64,000 bases of DNA from RH-chloro-G1 sp003670575. GTDB lineage: Bacteria > Chloroflexota > Dehalococcoidia > UBA2979. Numbering within the stretch: the first letter of the stretch is position 1; every line of letters begins with the position of its first letter. A program made the translations under genes and the position numbers. The notes under the pieces were generated by a model. It ran no database searches, was not told where the DNA came from, and worked only from the letters and a program-made list of their open reading frames with translations. Positions 51,828 to 62,339 of the stretch are shown here, piece by piece. The stretch spans positions 39,146-103,145 of the forward strand of contig CANMOP010000004.1 in assembly GCA_947499615.1 (NCBI GenBank). Reading direction: 5' to 3'.

Positions 51828-52877
51828 ATGACCACTGACGCCATCACCACCATCGCCGACGAGGCACGCGCCGGGCTGCAGGCTGCGGGGGACGAGGCCG
51901 CGCTCGAGGCGTGGCGGACCGCCACGCTCGGGCGGAGCGGTGCGCTCACCTCGGTTCTGCGCAGCCTTGGCACGCTCGCACCGGAGGAGCGTCGCGCCGT
52001 CGGCCAGGCGGCGAATGTGCTGCGCGACGAGTTGGAGGCGGCGTTCGAGGTGCGGCGCGAGACGCTGCGGGCGGCGGCGCTGCACGCCTCGGTGGCGGCG
52101 GGCGCCATCGACGTCACGCTGCCGGGTCGGCCGCAGCCGCGCGGTGGGCTGCACCCGGTGACGATCACACTGCGCGAGATCCTCGCGGCGTTCACGCGCA
52201 TGGGCTTCGATAGCGTCGAGGGCCCCGAGGTGGAGCTGGACGAGTACAACTTCGAGCGGCTGCGTATCCCGGAGGACCACCCGGCGCGCGACATGTGGGA
52301 CACCTTCTGGCTCAACCCGGCCACGGCTGGTGAGCGCGCCTCGACGCTCCTTCGCACGCACACCTCGCCGATGCAGATCCGCTACATGGAGACGCACACG
52401 CCGCCGATCCGCATCGCGGTGCCCGGCCGCTGCTACCGCTACGAGGCGACCGACGCCACCCACGAGTGGATGCTGACGCAGGTGGAACTGCTCGTCATCG
52501 ACGAGGGCATCGGGATGGCGGACCTCAAGGGGACGTTGCAGGAGTTCGCGCGCCAGCTGTTCGGGCCGGACACGCGCGTGTTGCTGCGCAACTCGTACTT
52601 CCCCTTCGTCGAGCCGGGCGTGGAGCTCGCCGTCTCCTGCTTCGCCTGCCCCGGCACCGACCCCGCGTGCTCGGTCTGTCGAGGTTCCGGCTGGCTGGAG
52701 ATCATGGGCGCGGGCATGGTGCACCCGGAGATCATCGAGGCTGCGGGCTACGACTCCACGCGCTACACCGGCTTCGCGGCGGGGATGGGCGCGGAACGCA
52801 TCGCGATGCTGAAGTACGGCATCACCGACATCCGCCACTTCTACCAGAACGACCTCCGCTTCCTCGGCCAGTTCTGA
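51828..52877 (+). CDS. pheS: Phenylalanyl-tRNA synthetase alpha subunit
   Basis: A 349-residue class II subunit. A short N-terminal coiled coil (residues 5-80) precedes the catalytic core: HPVTITLREILAAFTRMGFD, GPEVELDEYNFERL, DTFWL, LLRTHTSPMQIR, GRCYRYEATDATHEWM (motif 2), and GMGAERIAMLKYGITDIR (motif 3). An extra double-Cys segment (CFACPGTDPACSVCRGSGW) is present, as in several bacterial PheS. The ATG at 51828 is supported by the coiled-coil start and the -10 hexamer. pheT follows after 161 bases. Confidence 0.96.
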   Translation: MTTDAITTIADEARAGLQAAGDEAALEAWRTATLGRSGALTSVLRSLGTLAPEERRAVGQAANVLRDELEAAFEVRRETLRAAALHASVAAGAIDVTLPGRPQPRGGLHPVTITLREILAAFTRMGFDSVEGPEVELDEYNFERLRIPEDHPARDMWDTFWLNPATAGERASTLLRTHTSPMQIRYMETHTPPIRIAVPGRCYRYEATDATHEWMLTQVELLVIDEGIGMADLKGTLQEFARQLFGPDTRVLLRNSYFPFVEPGVELAVSCFACPGTDPACSVCRGSGWLEIMGAGMVHPEIIEAAGYDSTRYTGFAAGMGAERIAMLKYGITDIRHFYQNDLRFLGQF

Positions 52878-52930
52878 CCGCCAGCGGTCTCTTACGGTTT
52901 CGGACGCGCTCCGCGCAGCGCGTCTGTGGT

Positions 52931-52975
52931 CCCAGCCCCTCTCCCCTCGCCCCGTCGGCGGGGAGATGGGCTGGG
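52931..52975. repeat. REP-like palindromic repeat between pheS and pheT
   Basis: A nested inverted repeat: outer arms CCCAGCCC (52931-52938) and GGGCTGGG (52968-52975) enclose further pairing arms that fold to a G/C-rich hairpin, followed by GGGTGA text. This arrangement recurs in many high-GC genomes as dispersed palindromes. I see only one copy in this window. It separates pheS from pheT and could terminate or stabilise the pheS message. Confidence 0.5.
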
Positions 52976-53026
52976 GGTGAGGGCTCCGCGTCCCTCCCCC
53001 CGCGTGAGGCCAAGCGCGACACGCGG

Positions 53027-53032
53027 TAGCAT
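53027..53032 (+). promoter_or_regulatory. Predicted -10 element of pheT (leaderless start)
   Basis: TAGCAT, six bases, then the pheT ATG at 53039. It suggests that pheT has its own leaderless transcript despite following pheS. Confidence 0.5.
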
Positions 53033-53038
53033 GACAGC

Positions 53039-55477
<2,439 letters not shown>

Positions 55478-55487
55478 GGGTCGAGCG

Positions 55488-55742
55488 ATGGCCATCTACA
55501 CCGTCGTGCTCGTCCCCGATCGCGACAAGGGCGGCTACTCGGTCTCCGTTCCCGCGCTACCCGGCCTGCTGACACAGGGTGACACGCGGGAAGAGGCGCT
55601 AGACGCCGCCTGTGAAGCGATTGCGTTCCACCTCGAATGCCTCGCAGAAGAGGGCACGCCGATCCCGAGCGATGACAGTGTCGTCGGCGATCCCGCCGGA
55701 GTTGGTGTCCTCATCGAGTTGATCGAGGTGCCATCGACCTAA
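55488..55742 (+). CDS. Orphan HicB-type antitoxin
   Basis: An 84-residue protein with the HicB fold: YTVVLVPDRDKGGYSVSVPALPGLLTQGDTREEAL, then an acidic C-terminus. HicB antitoxins block HicA RNases, but no hicA lies on either side (the next base pairs are a terminator and rplT on the other strand). The protein lacks a C-terminal DNA-binding domain. ATG 55488 was chosen because the fold starts at MAIYTVVLV. It might be a lone antitoxin, serve a distant toxin, or regulate something else. Confidence 0.82.
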   Translation: MAIYTVVLVPDRDKGGYSVSVPALPGLLTQGDTREEALDAACEAIAFHLECLAEEGTPIPSDDSVVGDPAGVGVLIELIEVPST

Positions 55743-55778
55743 TCCAGCCGCAGGGCGCCTGGCTCACAATGACATAAC

Positions 55779-55806
55779 AAGAAGGCGGCCGTGAGGCCGC
55801 CTTCTT
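55779..55806. terminator. Bidirectional hairpin terminator between hicB and rplT
   Basis: Perfect 12-base arms (55779-55790 and 55795-55806) with a four-base GTGA loop, placed between the convergent hicB and rplT ends. On the minus strand it is followed by a T-rich stretch, as expected for an intrinsic terminator of the rpmI-rplT operon. Confidence 0.85.
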
Positions 55807-55835
55807 CGCGTACAAACGAATGCCGAGGTCGATCG

Positions 55836-56204
55836 CTACGCAGCGACGGCGGCGAGAGCGGCCTTGGCCTGCTCGGCGACGCGGGCGAAACTGGCGGGCT
55901 CGCGGACGGCGAGGTCGGCGAGGGCCTTGCGGTCCAGCTCGATGCCGGCCTTCGACAGGCCGTTGATCATGCGTCCGTAGGTGAGGCCGTGCAGCCGGGC
56001 GGCGGCGTTGATGCGAATGATCCACAGGCGGCGGAAGTCGCCCTTGCGGTCCTTGCGGTGGTCCGTGGAGTACCGCAGGGCGTGCATGACCGACTCATGC
56101 GCGACCTTATAGTTTGTGTGGCGCTTGCCCCGATGGCCCGCAGCCAGGTTGAGGATCTTCTTGTGGCGGGCGTGCGCGGTAACTCGGCTGCGTACTCGGG
56201 ACAT
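55836..56204 (-). CDS. rplT: Ribosomal protein L20
   Basis: A 122-residue 50S protein with the conserved helical N-terminus (SRVRSRVTAHARHKKILNLA), GHRGKRHTNYKVAHESV and RRLWIIRINAAARLHGLTYG. In many bacteria it also represses its own operon by binding the infC leader; no L20-type target structure is recognised here, and the infC leader is short. It is the third gene of infC-rpmI-rplT and ends before a strong hairpin terminator. Confidence 0.97.
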   Translation of the reverse strand: MSRVRSRVTAHARHKKILNLAAGHRGKRHTNYKVAHESVMHALRYSTDHRKDRKGDFRRLWIIRINAAARLHGLTYGRMINGLSKAGIELDRKALADLAVREPASFARVAEQAKAALAAVAA

Positions 56205-56245
56205 GGGGAACCTCGATCGCTACGTGCTGGGTTGTGGCCGGCGCG

Positions 56246-56449
56246 CTAGATGCGCGCGTATGGGAGCAGTCGACGCAGGCGATCCGCGTGGACGTGGGAG
56301 ACGATCTCCATGCCACGGATCGCGTAGTGCTGCGACGGGCCCTTCTTCATCCGCTTATTGTTGCGGTGGTGGGCCATCATCATCACCTTGCCCGTGCCGG
56401 TGATCTTCACCCGCTTGGCGGTGCCCTTGTGGGTCTTCATCTTCGGCAT
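56246..56449 (-). CDS. rpmI: Ribosomal protein L35
   Basis: A 67-residue basic 50S protein beginning MPKMKTHKGTAKRVK, with GTGKVMMMAHHRNNKRMKKG. The ATG at 56449 is set by the family start; GAGGAGG lies upstream and overlaps the infC stop region. Between infC (16 bases) and rplT (41 bases) in the usual operon. Confidence 0.95.
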   Translation of the reverse strand: MPKMKTHKGTAKRVKITGTGKVMMMAHHRNNKRMKKGPSQHYAIRGMEIVSHVHADRLRRLLPYARI

Positions 56450-56465
56450 CGTGTGAGCCGCCTCC

Positions 56466-57089
56466 TCAGGCGGTAGCGGTCTCTGCATCAGGCTCAATCG
56501 CGGCTTCCGTAGCCTCCGAGGAGGACACGGTCGACGCGGCTGACTCTGCGGGTCGAGCACTCGCCGTAGGCGGGCGCTCACGCTTTACACCGGGCGTCAC
56601 GACGATGGAGAGCATGCGGCCTTCCATGGCCGGGTTACGCTCCATCGACGAGACGTCGCGGATCTTCTCGTAGAACCGGTCGAGCAGTTCTCGACCGATC
56701 TCCGGGTGCGTGATCTCACGCGCCCGGAACATCACCGACACCTTCACCTTGTCGCCGTCGGCCAGCAGTTTGCGAGCCGTCCGCGCCTTGAAGTCGATGT
56801 CGTGGTCGTCGATCTTGACGCGCATGCGCACCTCGCGCAACTCGGAGTGCTTCGCGCCTTTGCGAGACTCCTTCTCGCGCTTCGACTGCTCGTACTTGAA
56901 CTTGCCGTAGTCGAGGATGCGGCAGACCGGGGGGTCAGCCGTCGGGGCGACCTCCACGAGGTCAAACCCGGATTCCTCGGCCAGCCGCAGCGCGTCATTG
57001 CGCGGCACGATGCCGAGTTGCTCCTCACCGCGGATCAGTCTGACCCGGGGGGCGAGGATTCGCTCGTTGATGCGCAGTTCCTTAGCGAT
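56466..57089 (-). CDS. infC: Translation initiation factor IF-3, started from ATC
   Basis: A 207-residue factor that blocks non-cognate starts on the 30S subunit. The conserved N-terminal domain begins AKELRINERILAPRVRLI, which lies upstream of the first ATG/GTG/TTG candidate, so the true start is the ATC at 57089. AGGAGG lies eight bases before it (57103-57098), an ideal spacing, and there is no AUG nearby. IF-3 genes of E. coli use AUU for autoregulation, and the same logic fits. Other motifs are PRNDALRLAEESGFDLVEV, PVCRILDYGKFKYEQSK, and AGCC-terminal domain HDIDFKARTARKLLADGDKVKV. The C-terminal tail is Ala/Glu-rich. Confidence 0.95.
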   Translation of the reverse strand: MAKELRINERILAPRVRLIRGEEQLGIVPRNDALRLAEESGFDLVEVAPTADPPVCRILDYGKFKYEQSKREKESRKGAKHSELREVRMRVKIDDHDIDFKARTARKLLADGDKVKVSVMFRAREITHPEIGRELLDRFYEKIRDVSSMERNPAMEGRMLSIVVTPGVKRERPPTASARPAESAASTVSSSEATEAAIEPDAETATA

Positions 57090-57142
57090 GAACGGTGCCT
57101 CCTACCAGGAGACGGCGCGATCACTGCGCCGCCAATCGACTG

Positions 57143-57172
57143 ATTCTAGCATCCGGGCCGTTTGAGCCACAA
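57143..57172 (-). promoter_or_regulatory. Predicted promoter of infC-rpmI-rplT
   Basis: Minus-strand TTGTGG (57172-57167) and TAGAAT (57148-57143), 18-base spacer; predicts a leader of about 45 bases before the ATC start. Confidence 0.6.
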
Positions 57173-57196
57173 CGGACGCTCGCTCCCCGTGGCGTG

Positions 57197-57718
57197 TTAC
57201 GCCGGAGGGGCCTCATCCGGTGTGTACTCAAGAACAACCGCGCCCTGCTCCACGCGGCCGCCCTGCTCACAGCGGATGCTGGTGACGGTACCGGCGTGCG
57301 CAGACTGGATCTCGTTCTGCATCTTCATCGCCTCGATGACCAGCAGCGTCTGGCCAGCCTCGATGTGGGCGCCGACGGCGACGCGCAGTTCCGTCACCAC
57401 GCCTGCCAGCGGCGCGGTGACCTCGCCGGCACGATCCTTGGCGCCCAGGGCACCCCGCTGCCGTCCTGCCGGCGCCGGCGCGATCTGGAAGCGCCGCCCG
57501 CCGACCACCACCTCGTGACCCGCACCACGGCGAGCGACGTAGGCGGTCTCCGGGTGACCGTCGATGAGCATCGAGAATGTACCGGGCATCCCGGTGGTAG
57601 CGAGATCGACCTCGAAGGCCGGCTCGTCATCGATCGCCACAGTGAGCCGCCCGCCGATCGTGTCGACCACGATCGTGCGTTCGCGCCCGTTGACTAGGAA
57701 GCGGTGCCGCGTCGCCAT
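57197..57718 (-). CDS. Biotin carboxyl carrier protein of an acyl-CoA carboxylase
   Basis: A 173-residue protein ending in a biotinyl domain with the EAMKMQNE motif, where the Lys is biotinylated. The N-terminal 90 residues are a beta-rich linker region (RHRFLVNGRERTIVVDTI). The ATG at 57718 overlaps the accC end by 25 bases, giving coupled translation. No carboxyltransferase subunit is in the window, so the target acyl-CoA (acetyl, propionyl or other) is unknown. Confidence 0.88.
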   Translation of the reverse strand: MATRHRFLVNGRERTIVVDTIGGRLTVAIDDEPAFEVDLATTGMPGTFSMLIDGHPETAYVARRGAGHEVVVGGRRFQIAPAPAGRQRGALGAKDRAGEVTAPLAGVVTELRVAVGAHIEAGQTLLVIEAMKMQNEIQSAHAGTVTSIRCEQGGRVEQGAVVLEYTPDEAPPA

Positions 57719-59247
57719 CCGCTGCCCCCTCCCGCTGAAGACCGCAATTGCATCGCACGTGCCCGTCCCTGTGCCGCCCAGGTGCTCCCGGAGACACCAG
57801 CCGACGGTGTACCCGAGGCCTGCTTCGCGCCGCCCATCCCAGCAGCCAGAGCGGCGGCAATGAGAGCCACGCGCTCCCGCGGGTCGTCCTCCTGCAGTTC
57901 CGGCATGGTGAACGAAGCTTCCAGCCACCCGGTGTGAATCGCGCCGGACATGAAGTCGGCGTTCTCAAACAGCGCGAGGTGGAACGGGATGTTGGTATCG
58001 ATACCGACGATCAGCAGGTCGCGCAGGGCACGCCGCATGCGCCGGATTGCCAGGTCGCGATCCTCCGCCCACACGATGAGCTTGCCGAGCAGCGAGTCGT
58101 AGAAGATCGGCACGTCGAGCCCATCGAAGAGCATCGTGTCGAAGCGCGTGCCGGGGCCCAGCGGCGGCTGCATGTGCTCCACCAGCCCCAGGCTCGGCAT
58201 GAAGTTGCGGTAGGGGTCCTCGCCGTTGATGCGGCACTCAATCGCCCAGCCTCGAGGCTCAATCGGGCCCGGGTACGGCGGTAGTGGCTCACCAGCGGCA
58301 ACCATCAGTTGCTGCTTCACCAGGTCAACGCTGTAGACCAGCTCGGTGACCGGGTGCTCCACCTGCAGGCGAGCGTTGACTTCCAGAAAGTAGAACTCCC
58401 CGTTCGCGTCCAGCAGGAACTCCACCGTGCCTGCGTTCTGGTAGCCGCAGGAGCGCACCGCGGCGATAGCCGCATCGCACATGCGCTTGCGCAACTCCGG
58501 TGAGACGGCGACCGACGGCGACTCCTCCACCAACTTCTGGTGGCGTCGCTGCACGGAGCACTCGCGTTCGCCGTAGGCGCGCACGGTGCCGTGCGTGTCC
58601 GCCATGATCTGCACTTCGACGTGGCGGGCGTTAGTCACGTACCGCTCGAGGAAGATGGTGGCGTCACCGAACGACGCGCCAGCCTCGGCGCCCGAGGCCC
58701 GCATGGCGCCCTCGAGGTCCTCCAGCCGCTCCACGAGTCGAATGCCGCGCCCACCGCCGCCGGCAGCGGCCTTCACCAGCAATGGGAAGCCGATGCGCTG
58801 CGCTTCCGTGCGAGCACGCTCCACGTCGTTGACATCGATGTCGTTCGCGCCGGGAACCACCGGCACGCCGGCGTCCTCCATCAGTTTGCGCGCGGACACC
58901 TTGTCGCCCAGCGCGCGCATGGCCGCGCCGGGCGGGCCGATGAACGCGATCCCGGCTTCCACGCACGCATCAGCGAAGCGGGAGTTCTCCGACAAGAAAC
59001 CATAGCCGGGATGAATGGCCTGGGCCCCGGTGTCCTTCGCCGCCTGGATGATCTTCTCGATCACCAGATACGACTCCGCAGCAGGGCCGGCACCAATGCA
59101 GACTGCAGCGTCCGCATTACGTACGTGCAGCGCGTTGCGATCGGCCTCTGAATAGACCGCAACCGTCTCAATACCCAGTTCGCGACAAGTGCGCTGGACA
59201 CGCAGCGCGATCTCGCCTCGGTTCGCAAGCAGAATACGGGTGAACAA
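57694..59247 (-). CDS. accC: Biotin carboxylase subunit of an acyl-CoA carboxylase
   Basis: A 517-residue ATP-grasp enzyme. It starts MFTRILLANRGEIALRVQR from a TTG at 59247, with GGGAG nearby as ribosome-binding site; upstream frame residues are not conserved. Motifs: AIHPGYGFLSEN, KAAAGGGGRGIRLV (ATP-grasp loop), EVQIMADTHG, CSVQRRHQKLVEE, EFYFLEVNARLQVEHPVTE and WAIECRINGEDP. It is longer than stand-alone AccC, with a C-terminal segment (HTGWLEASFTMPELQ) seen in actinobacterial-type alpha subunits. It probably supplies carboxybiotin to the BCCP encoded by the overlapping gene. Confidence 0.92.
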   Translation of the reverse strand: MFTRILLANRGEIALRVQRTCRELGIETVAVYSEADRNALHVRNADAAVCIGAGPAAESYLVIEKIIQAAKDTGAQAIHPGYGFLSENSRFADACVEAGIAFIGPPGAAMRALGDKVSARKLMEDAGVPVVPGANDIDVNDVERARTEAQRIGFPLLVKAAAGGGGRGIRLVERLEDLEGAMRASGAEAGASFGDATIFLERYVTNARHVEVQIMADTHGTVRAYGERECSVQRRHQKLVEESPSVAVSPELRKRMCDAAIAAVRSCGYQNAGTVEFLLDANGEFYFLEVNARLQVEHPVTELVYSVDLVKQQLMVAAGEPLPPYPGPIEPRGWAIECRINGEDPYRNFMPSLGLVEHMQPPLGPGTRFDTMLFDGLDVPIFYDSLLGKLIVWAEDRDLAIRRMRRALRDLLIVGIDTNIPFHLALFENADFMSGAIHTGWLEASFTMPELQEDDPRERVALIAAALAAGMGGAKQASGTPSAGVSGSTWAAQGRARAMQLRSSAGGGSGWRRGTAS

Positions 59248-59350
59248 GTTCTCGCTCCCGCCGTCGCAGATGCTTCGCGGTAGCCTCGCACGTCCCCTGC
59301 GGTGCGGCAACCACGGGCCGAATGCTGCTGATCCCAGCGGGCCATCGTGG

Positions 59351-59356
59351 TAGCGT
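59351..59356 (+). promoter_or_regulatory. Predicted -10 element of the lipoprotein gene (leaderless start)
   Basis: TAGCGT, seven bases, then ATG 59364. No Shine-Dalgarno intervenes. Confidence 0.4.
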
Positions 59357-59363
59357 CGAACGT

Positions 59364-59960
59364 ATGAAACACACGAGGCGGTGGGTCGCGATTCTTGGGT
59401 GCGCACTGGTCGTCGCGGCGCTGGCAGTAGGGTGCTCCGGCAGCTCGATCGGCCCGCAAGCAACGGGCTCACGCACGCCAATCCCACGCGTGGACATCAC
59501 GCCCACCCCGTCCGCCACCCCCGGGCCGCTGCCGATGCCGACGACGCCGCCCGCCTCCGCCGCCGTCCCACCCAGTGGCGATGACCGCTCCTGCGCGGCC
59601 TCTCACCCTTGGGGCAGACCGGTGACCAGCGGCTTCGTTTGCGTGGATGGCCCGCCGGAGGTGGGCGACGGCCTGAATGGGCGTCGGGTCAACGTGCGAG
59701 GCTTCGCAGGCGGTGCGCCGAACGATCAATTGTTTGTTGAGTGGCAGGTGCGGTCTTCGGAAGGGCGACTCTCACCGGAGGCCCCGGCGCGCACGCTGTG
59801 GTCATTCAGCGCCCCGGCGCCTGGTCAGCCGGGCGGCTGGGTCATGTCCATCGACCAGGCCAGCAATGTGGCGGGATCCACCCTGGTATTTACCGCGGTG
59901 ATGCAGTCCGCCGACGATGTTCGCATCGCCGAGTCGAAGCTCGAGGTTCCGATCCGATAG
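59364..59960 (+). CDS. Lipoprotein of unknown function
   Basis: A 198-residue exported protein. The signal peptide MKHTRRWVAILGCALVVAALAVGC ends in an AVGC lipobox; a Pro/Thr-rich linker (residues 25-65) leads to a beta-sandwich-like domain with two Cys (RSCAASHPWGRPVTSGFVC), resembling small Ig-like envelope domains. I do not recognise a family. I chose ATG 59364 for the signal peptide. It is transcribed away from accC and converges with thrS. Confidence 0.75.
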   Translation: MKHTRRWVAILGCALVVAALAVGCSGSSIGPQATGSRTPIPRVDITPTPSATPGPLPMPTTPPASAAVPPSGDDRSCAASHPWGRPVTSGFVCVDGPPEVGDGLNGRRVNVRGFAGGAPNDQLFVEWQVRSSEGRLSPEAPARTLWSFSAPAPGQPGGWVMSIDQASNVAGSTLVFTAVMQSADDVRIAESKLEVPIR

Positions 59961-59966
59961 GCCAGT

Positions 59967-59998
59967 CGTCCGGCAGGCTGATGACAACCCGCCGGACG
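59967..59998. terminator. Convergent hairpin between the lipoprotein gene and thrS
   Basis: Eight-base arms CGTCCGGC (59967-59974) and GCCGGACG (59991-59998) with a 16-base loop, between two convergent stops at 59960 and 60008. No U-run is visible on either side. Confidence 0.4.
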
Positions 59999-60007
59999 CG
60001 CCCTCTG

Positions 60008-61774
60008 CTACCATTCGGACGATTGAGCCGCCCGCGCGTCGCGCTCCTCGGCGAGCCGCGCTGCCACCTCGTCCAGGCCGCGAGCGCCCAGGTCGCCGCC
60101 ACCGCGGGTGCGCACGGAGACTTCCCGCTGCTCGGCCTCCCGGTCACCGACCACGAACATGTACGGCACCTTCTGCAGTTGCGCCTGCCGAATCTTGGCA
60201 CCCATGCGCGCCGGCCCGTCGTCCACCTCGGCGCGCAATCGACGAGTGCGCAACGACGCGGCTACCTCGCGTGCGTACTCCACGTGCCGATCCGCGATCG
60301 GGATCACGACGGCCTGAACGGGCGCGAGCCACAGCGGGAACCGTCCCTCGGTGTGCTCCAGATACACCCCGAGGAACCGCTCCAACGAGCCAAGGATGGC
60401 TCGATGCAACATGGCTGGCTGGTGCTCTTGCCCGTCGTCACCGATGTAGGTGAGCGCGAAGCTCTCCGGCATCTTCATGTCCAACTGCACGGTGCCCACT
60501 TGCCATGATCGGCCCAGGGCGTCGCGGAAGTGGAACTCCACCTTCGGGCCGTAGAACGCGCCCTCGCCGGGGAGCAGCCCACACTCCCAGCCGGCGGCCC
60601 GTACCGCCTCCTCCAGCCGACGCTCACCGAGCGCCCAGTCTTCGACGGTTCCGACGTATCGCTCCGGCCGCCCGGCAACGAACACCTCGACACCCTCGAT
60701 GCCCAGCGCGGTGTACACGCGCATCGTCATCTCGAAGAACTTCGCCAGCTCCGACTCCACCTGGTCGGGTGCGCAGTAGATGTGCGAGTCGTCCTGCGCG
60801 AAGGAGCGCACGCGAGTCATGCCGTGCAGCACGCCGGACCGCTCGTTGCGATGCAACCGCGAGAACTCCGCGAAACGCAGCGGCAGATCGCGATAGGAGC
60901 GCAGCGCCGAGCGGAAGAAGAAGCAATGTCCGGGGCAGTTCATCGGCTTCACCGCCAACTCGCGGTCGTCAGCCTCGAACATGAACATGTCGTCGCGGAA
61001 GTTCTGGTAATGCCCGGACGTCTTGAACAACTCGGCATCGAAGATCTGCGGGGTGATGACTTCCTGGTAGCCGTATTCCAGGTACAGGTCGCGGATGTAG
61101 TCCGTGAGGCCGTTGTAGAGCACGGTGCCCTTCGGGTGATAGAAGGGGGAGCCGGGTGCGATCGGGTCCAGGTGGAAGAGATCCAACTCGCGGCCCAGTC
61201 GACGATGGTCGCGCCGCTCGGCCTCTTCGCGCTGCAGCAGGTAGGCGTCCAGCTCCGCCTGCGTGGGATAGAGCGCGCCGTAGATGCGCTGCAACATCGG
61301 CCGATGCTCATCGCCACGCCAATAGGCGCCAGCGACGTGCGTCAGCGTGAAGGCCCCGATCTGGCCGGTGCTCTCGGTGTGTCCACCTCGGCAGAGGTCG
61401 TGGAACTCGCCATGCTCGAAGTAGCCGACAGTCTCGTCGGTGATGTCCGCGATCAGCTCCAGCTTGTATGGCTGGTCCGCGAAGATGCGGCGCGCCTCGT
61501 CCTTCGAAATCTGCGCGCCGCGGATCGCGAGATCGCGAGCCACGGACACGTGCATGCGCGCTTCCAGTGTCACCAGATCGTCCGGGTTGAGGGGGCGAGG
61601 GAGGTCGAAGTCGTAGTAGAACCCATGCGCGATCGGCGGGCCGATCGCGTATTTCCCGTCCGGGAACATCTCCAGCACGGCCTCCGCCAGCACGTGAGCC
61701 GCAGAGTGGCGCATGCGGAACAGCCGCTCCTCCGGGGGAAGCGCGTCGAAAGACTGATCGTGTCCGTCCACCAT
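60008..61774 (-). CDS. thrS: Threonyl-tRNA synthetase lacking the TGS domain
   Basis: A 588-residue class II synthetase. It starts near the editing (SAD) domain: RMRHSAAHVLAEAVLEMFP with the HxxxH pair, then CRGGHTEST; no N-terminal TGS fold is encoded. The core has GSPFYHPKGTVLYN (motif 1), MNCPGHCFFFRSALRSYRDLPLRFAEF with zinc ligands, FYGPKVEFHFRDALGR, and QPAMLHRAILGSLERFLGVY (motif 3), then an anticodon-binding domain. I chose ATG 61774 because AGGAG lies six bases upstream; the upstream frame runs into the tRNA-Val region. Confidence 0.95.
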   Translation of the reverse strand: MVDGHDQSFDALPPEERLFRMRHSAAHVLAEAVLEMFPDGKYAIGPPIAHGFYYDFDLPRPLNPDDLVTLEARMHVSVARDLAIRGAQISKDEARRIFADQPYKLELIADITDETVGYFEHGEFHDLCRGGHTESTGQIGAFTLTHVAGAYWRGDEHRPMLQRIYGALYPTQAELDAYLLQREEAERRDHRRLGRELDLFHLDPIAPGSPFYHPKGTVLYNGLTDYIRDLYLEYGYQEVITPQIFDAELFKTSGHYQNFRDDMFMFEADDRELAVKPMNCPGHCFFFRSALRSYRDLPLRFAEFSRLHRNERSGVLHGMTRVRSFAQDDSHIYCAPDQVESELAKFFEMTMRVYTALGIEGVEVFVAGRPERYVGTVEDWALGERRLEEAVRAAGWECGLLPGEGAFYGPKVEFHFRDALGRSWQVGTVQLDMKMPESFALTYIGDDGQEHQPAMLHRAILGSLERFLGVYLEHTEGRFPLWLAPVQAVVIPIADRHVEYAREVAASLRTRRLRAEVDDGPARMGAKIRQAQLQKVPYMFVVGDREAEQREVSVRTRGGGDLGARGLDEVAARLAEERDARAAQSSEW

Positions 61775-61930
61775 GAAATGCTCCTGTCCGACTCGCCGTA
61801 CGCGGGCGTGGACGGCTGGGACCGCCGACACGACGACAGTAGCGCGGGCGGCTGGCGTGGGGAACAGGCAGCGCATCAGACGACGCGACGGGCCGAGGAG
61901 ATCAGGGCGATTCGGAAGGAGAGGGGCCGG

Positions 61931-62007
61931 TGGTGGGCGATACTGGATTCGAACCAGTGACCTCTGCGATGTCAACGCAGCGCTCTAACCAACTGAGCTA
62001 ACCGCCC
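61931..62007 (-). tRNA. tRNA-Val (anticodon GAC)
   Basis: A 77-base cloverleaf on the minus strand: acceptor GGGCGGT with ATCGCCC, anticodon stem CTGCG/CGCAG with loop TTGACAT giving GAC, T-loop TTCGAAT, encoded CCA. Confidence 0.97.
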
Positions 62008-62019
62008 CTGCCGGAACGG

Positions 62020-62049
62020 AGCGTATCGCCGTGTGCAAGGCACAGTCAA
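62020..62049 (-). promoter_or_regulatory. Predicted promoter of tRNA-Val
   Basis: Minus-strand TTGACT (62049-62044) and TACGCT (62025-62020) with an 18-base spacer; the tRNA begins 13 bases after the hexamer. Confidence 0.6.
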
Positions 62050-62099
62050 CGCGCCGTGGCGGTTCTCACTGTGCACGTAAACAGTTGGTATTGGATTCG

Positions 62100-62128
62100 T
62101 TGACACGCATTAGGGTGCCTGATAACGT
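62100..62128 (+). promoter_or_regulatory. Predicted promoter of tRNA-Lys and tRNA-Leu
   Basis: Consensus TTGACA at 62100-62105 and TAACGT at 62123-62128 with a 17-base spacer, about 58 bases before the tRNA-Lys 5' end. The strongest -35 in the window. Confidence 0.65.
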
Positions 62129-62186
62129 CCGGCCTCACGGAGTCGACCTCCAACAGGTGGAAGGAATCTGGGTATCCGTTTTCTGT

Positions 62187-62261
62187 GGGCCTCTAGCTCA
62201 ATGGTAGAGCAGCTGACTCTTAATCAGCCGGTTCAGGGTTCGAGCCCCTGGGGGCTCACCA
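62187..62261 (+). tRNA. tRNA-Lys (anticodon CTT)
   Basis: A 75-base cloverleaf with acceptor GGGCCTC/GGGGCTC (two G-U pairs), anticodon stem GCTGA/TCAGC with loop CTCTTAA giving CTT, T-loop TTCGAGC, encoded CCA. Confidence 0.97.
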
Positions 62262-62339
62262 CACAGACGCCGACCGTACCCAAGAAATTCCACCCGGGCC
62301 GAGGAGTCTACCGCCGACCAGCAGGGTTTCGTCCGCCGG

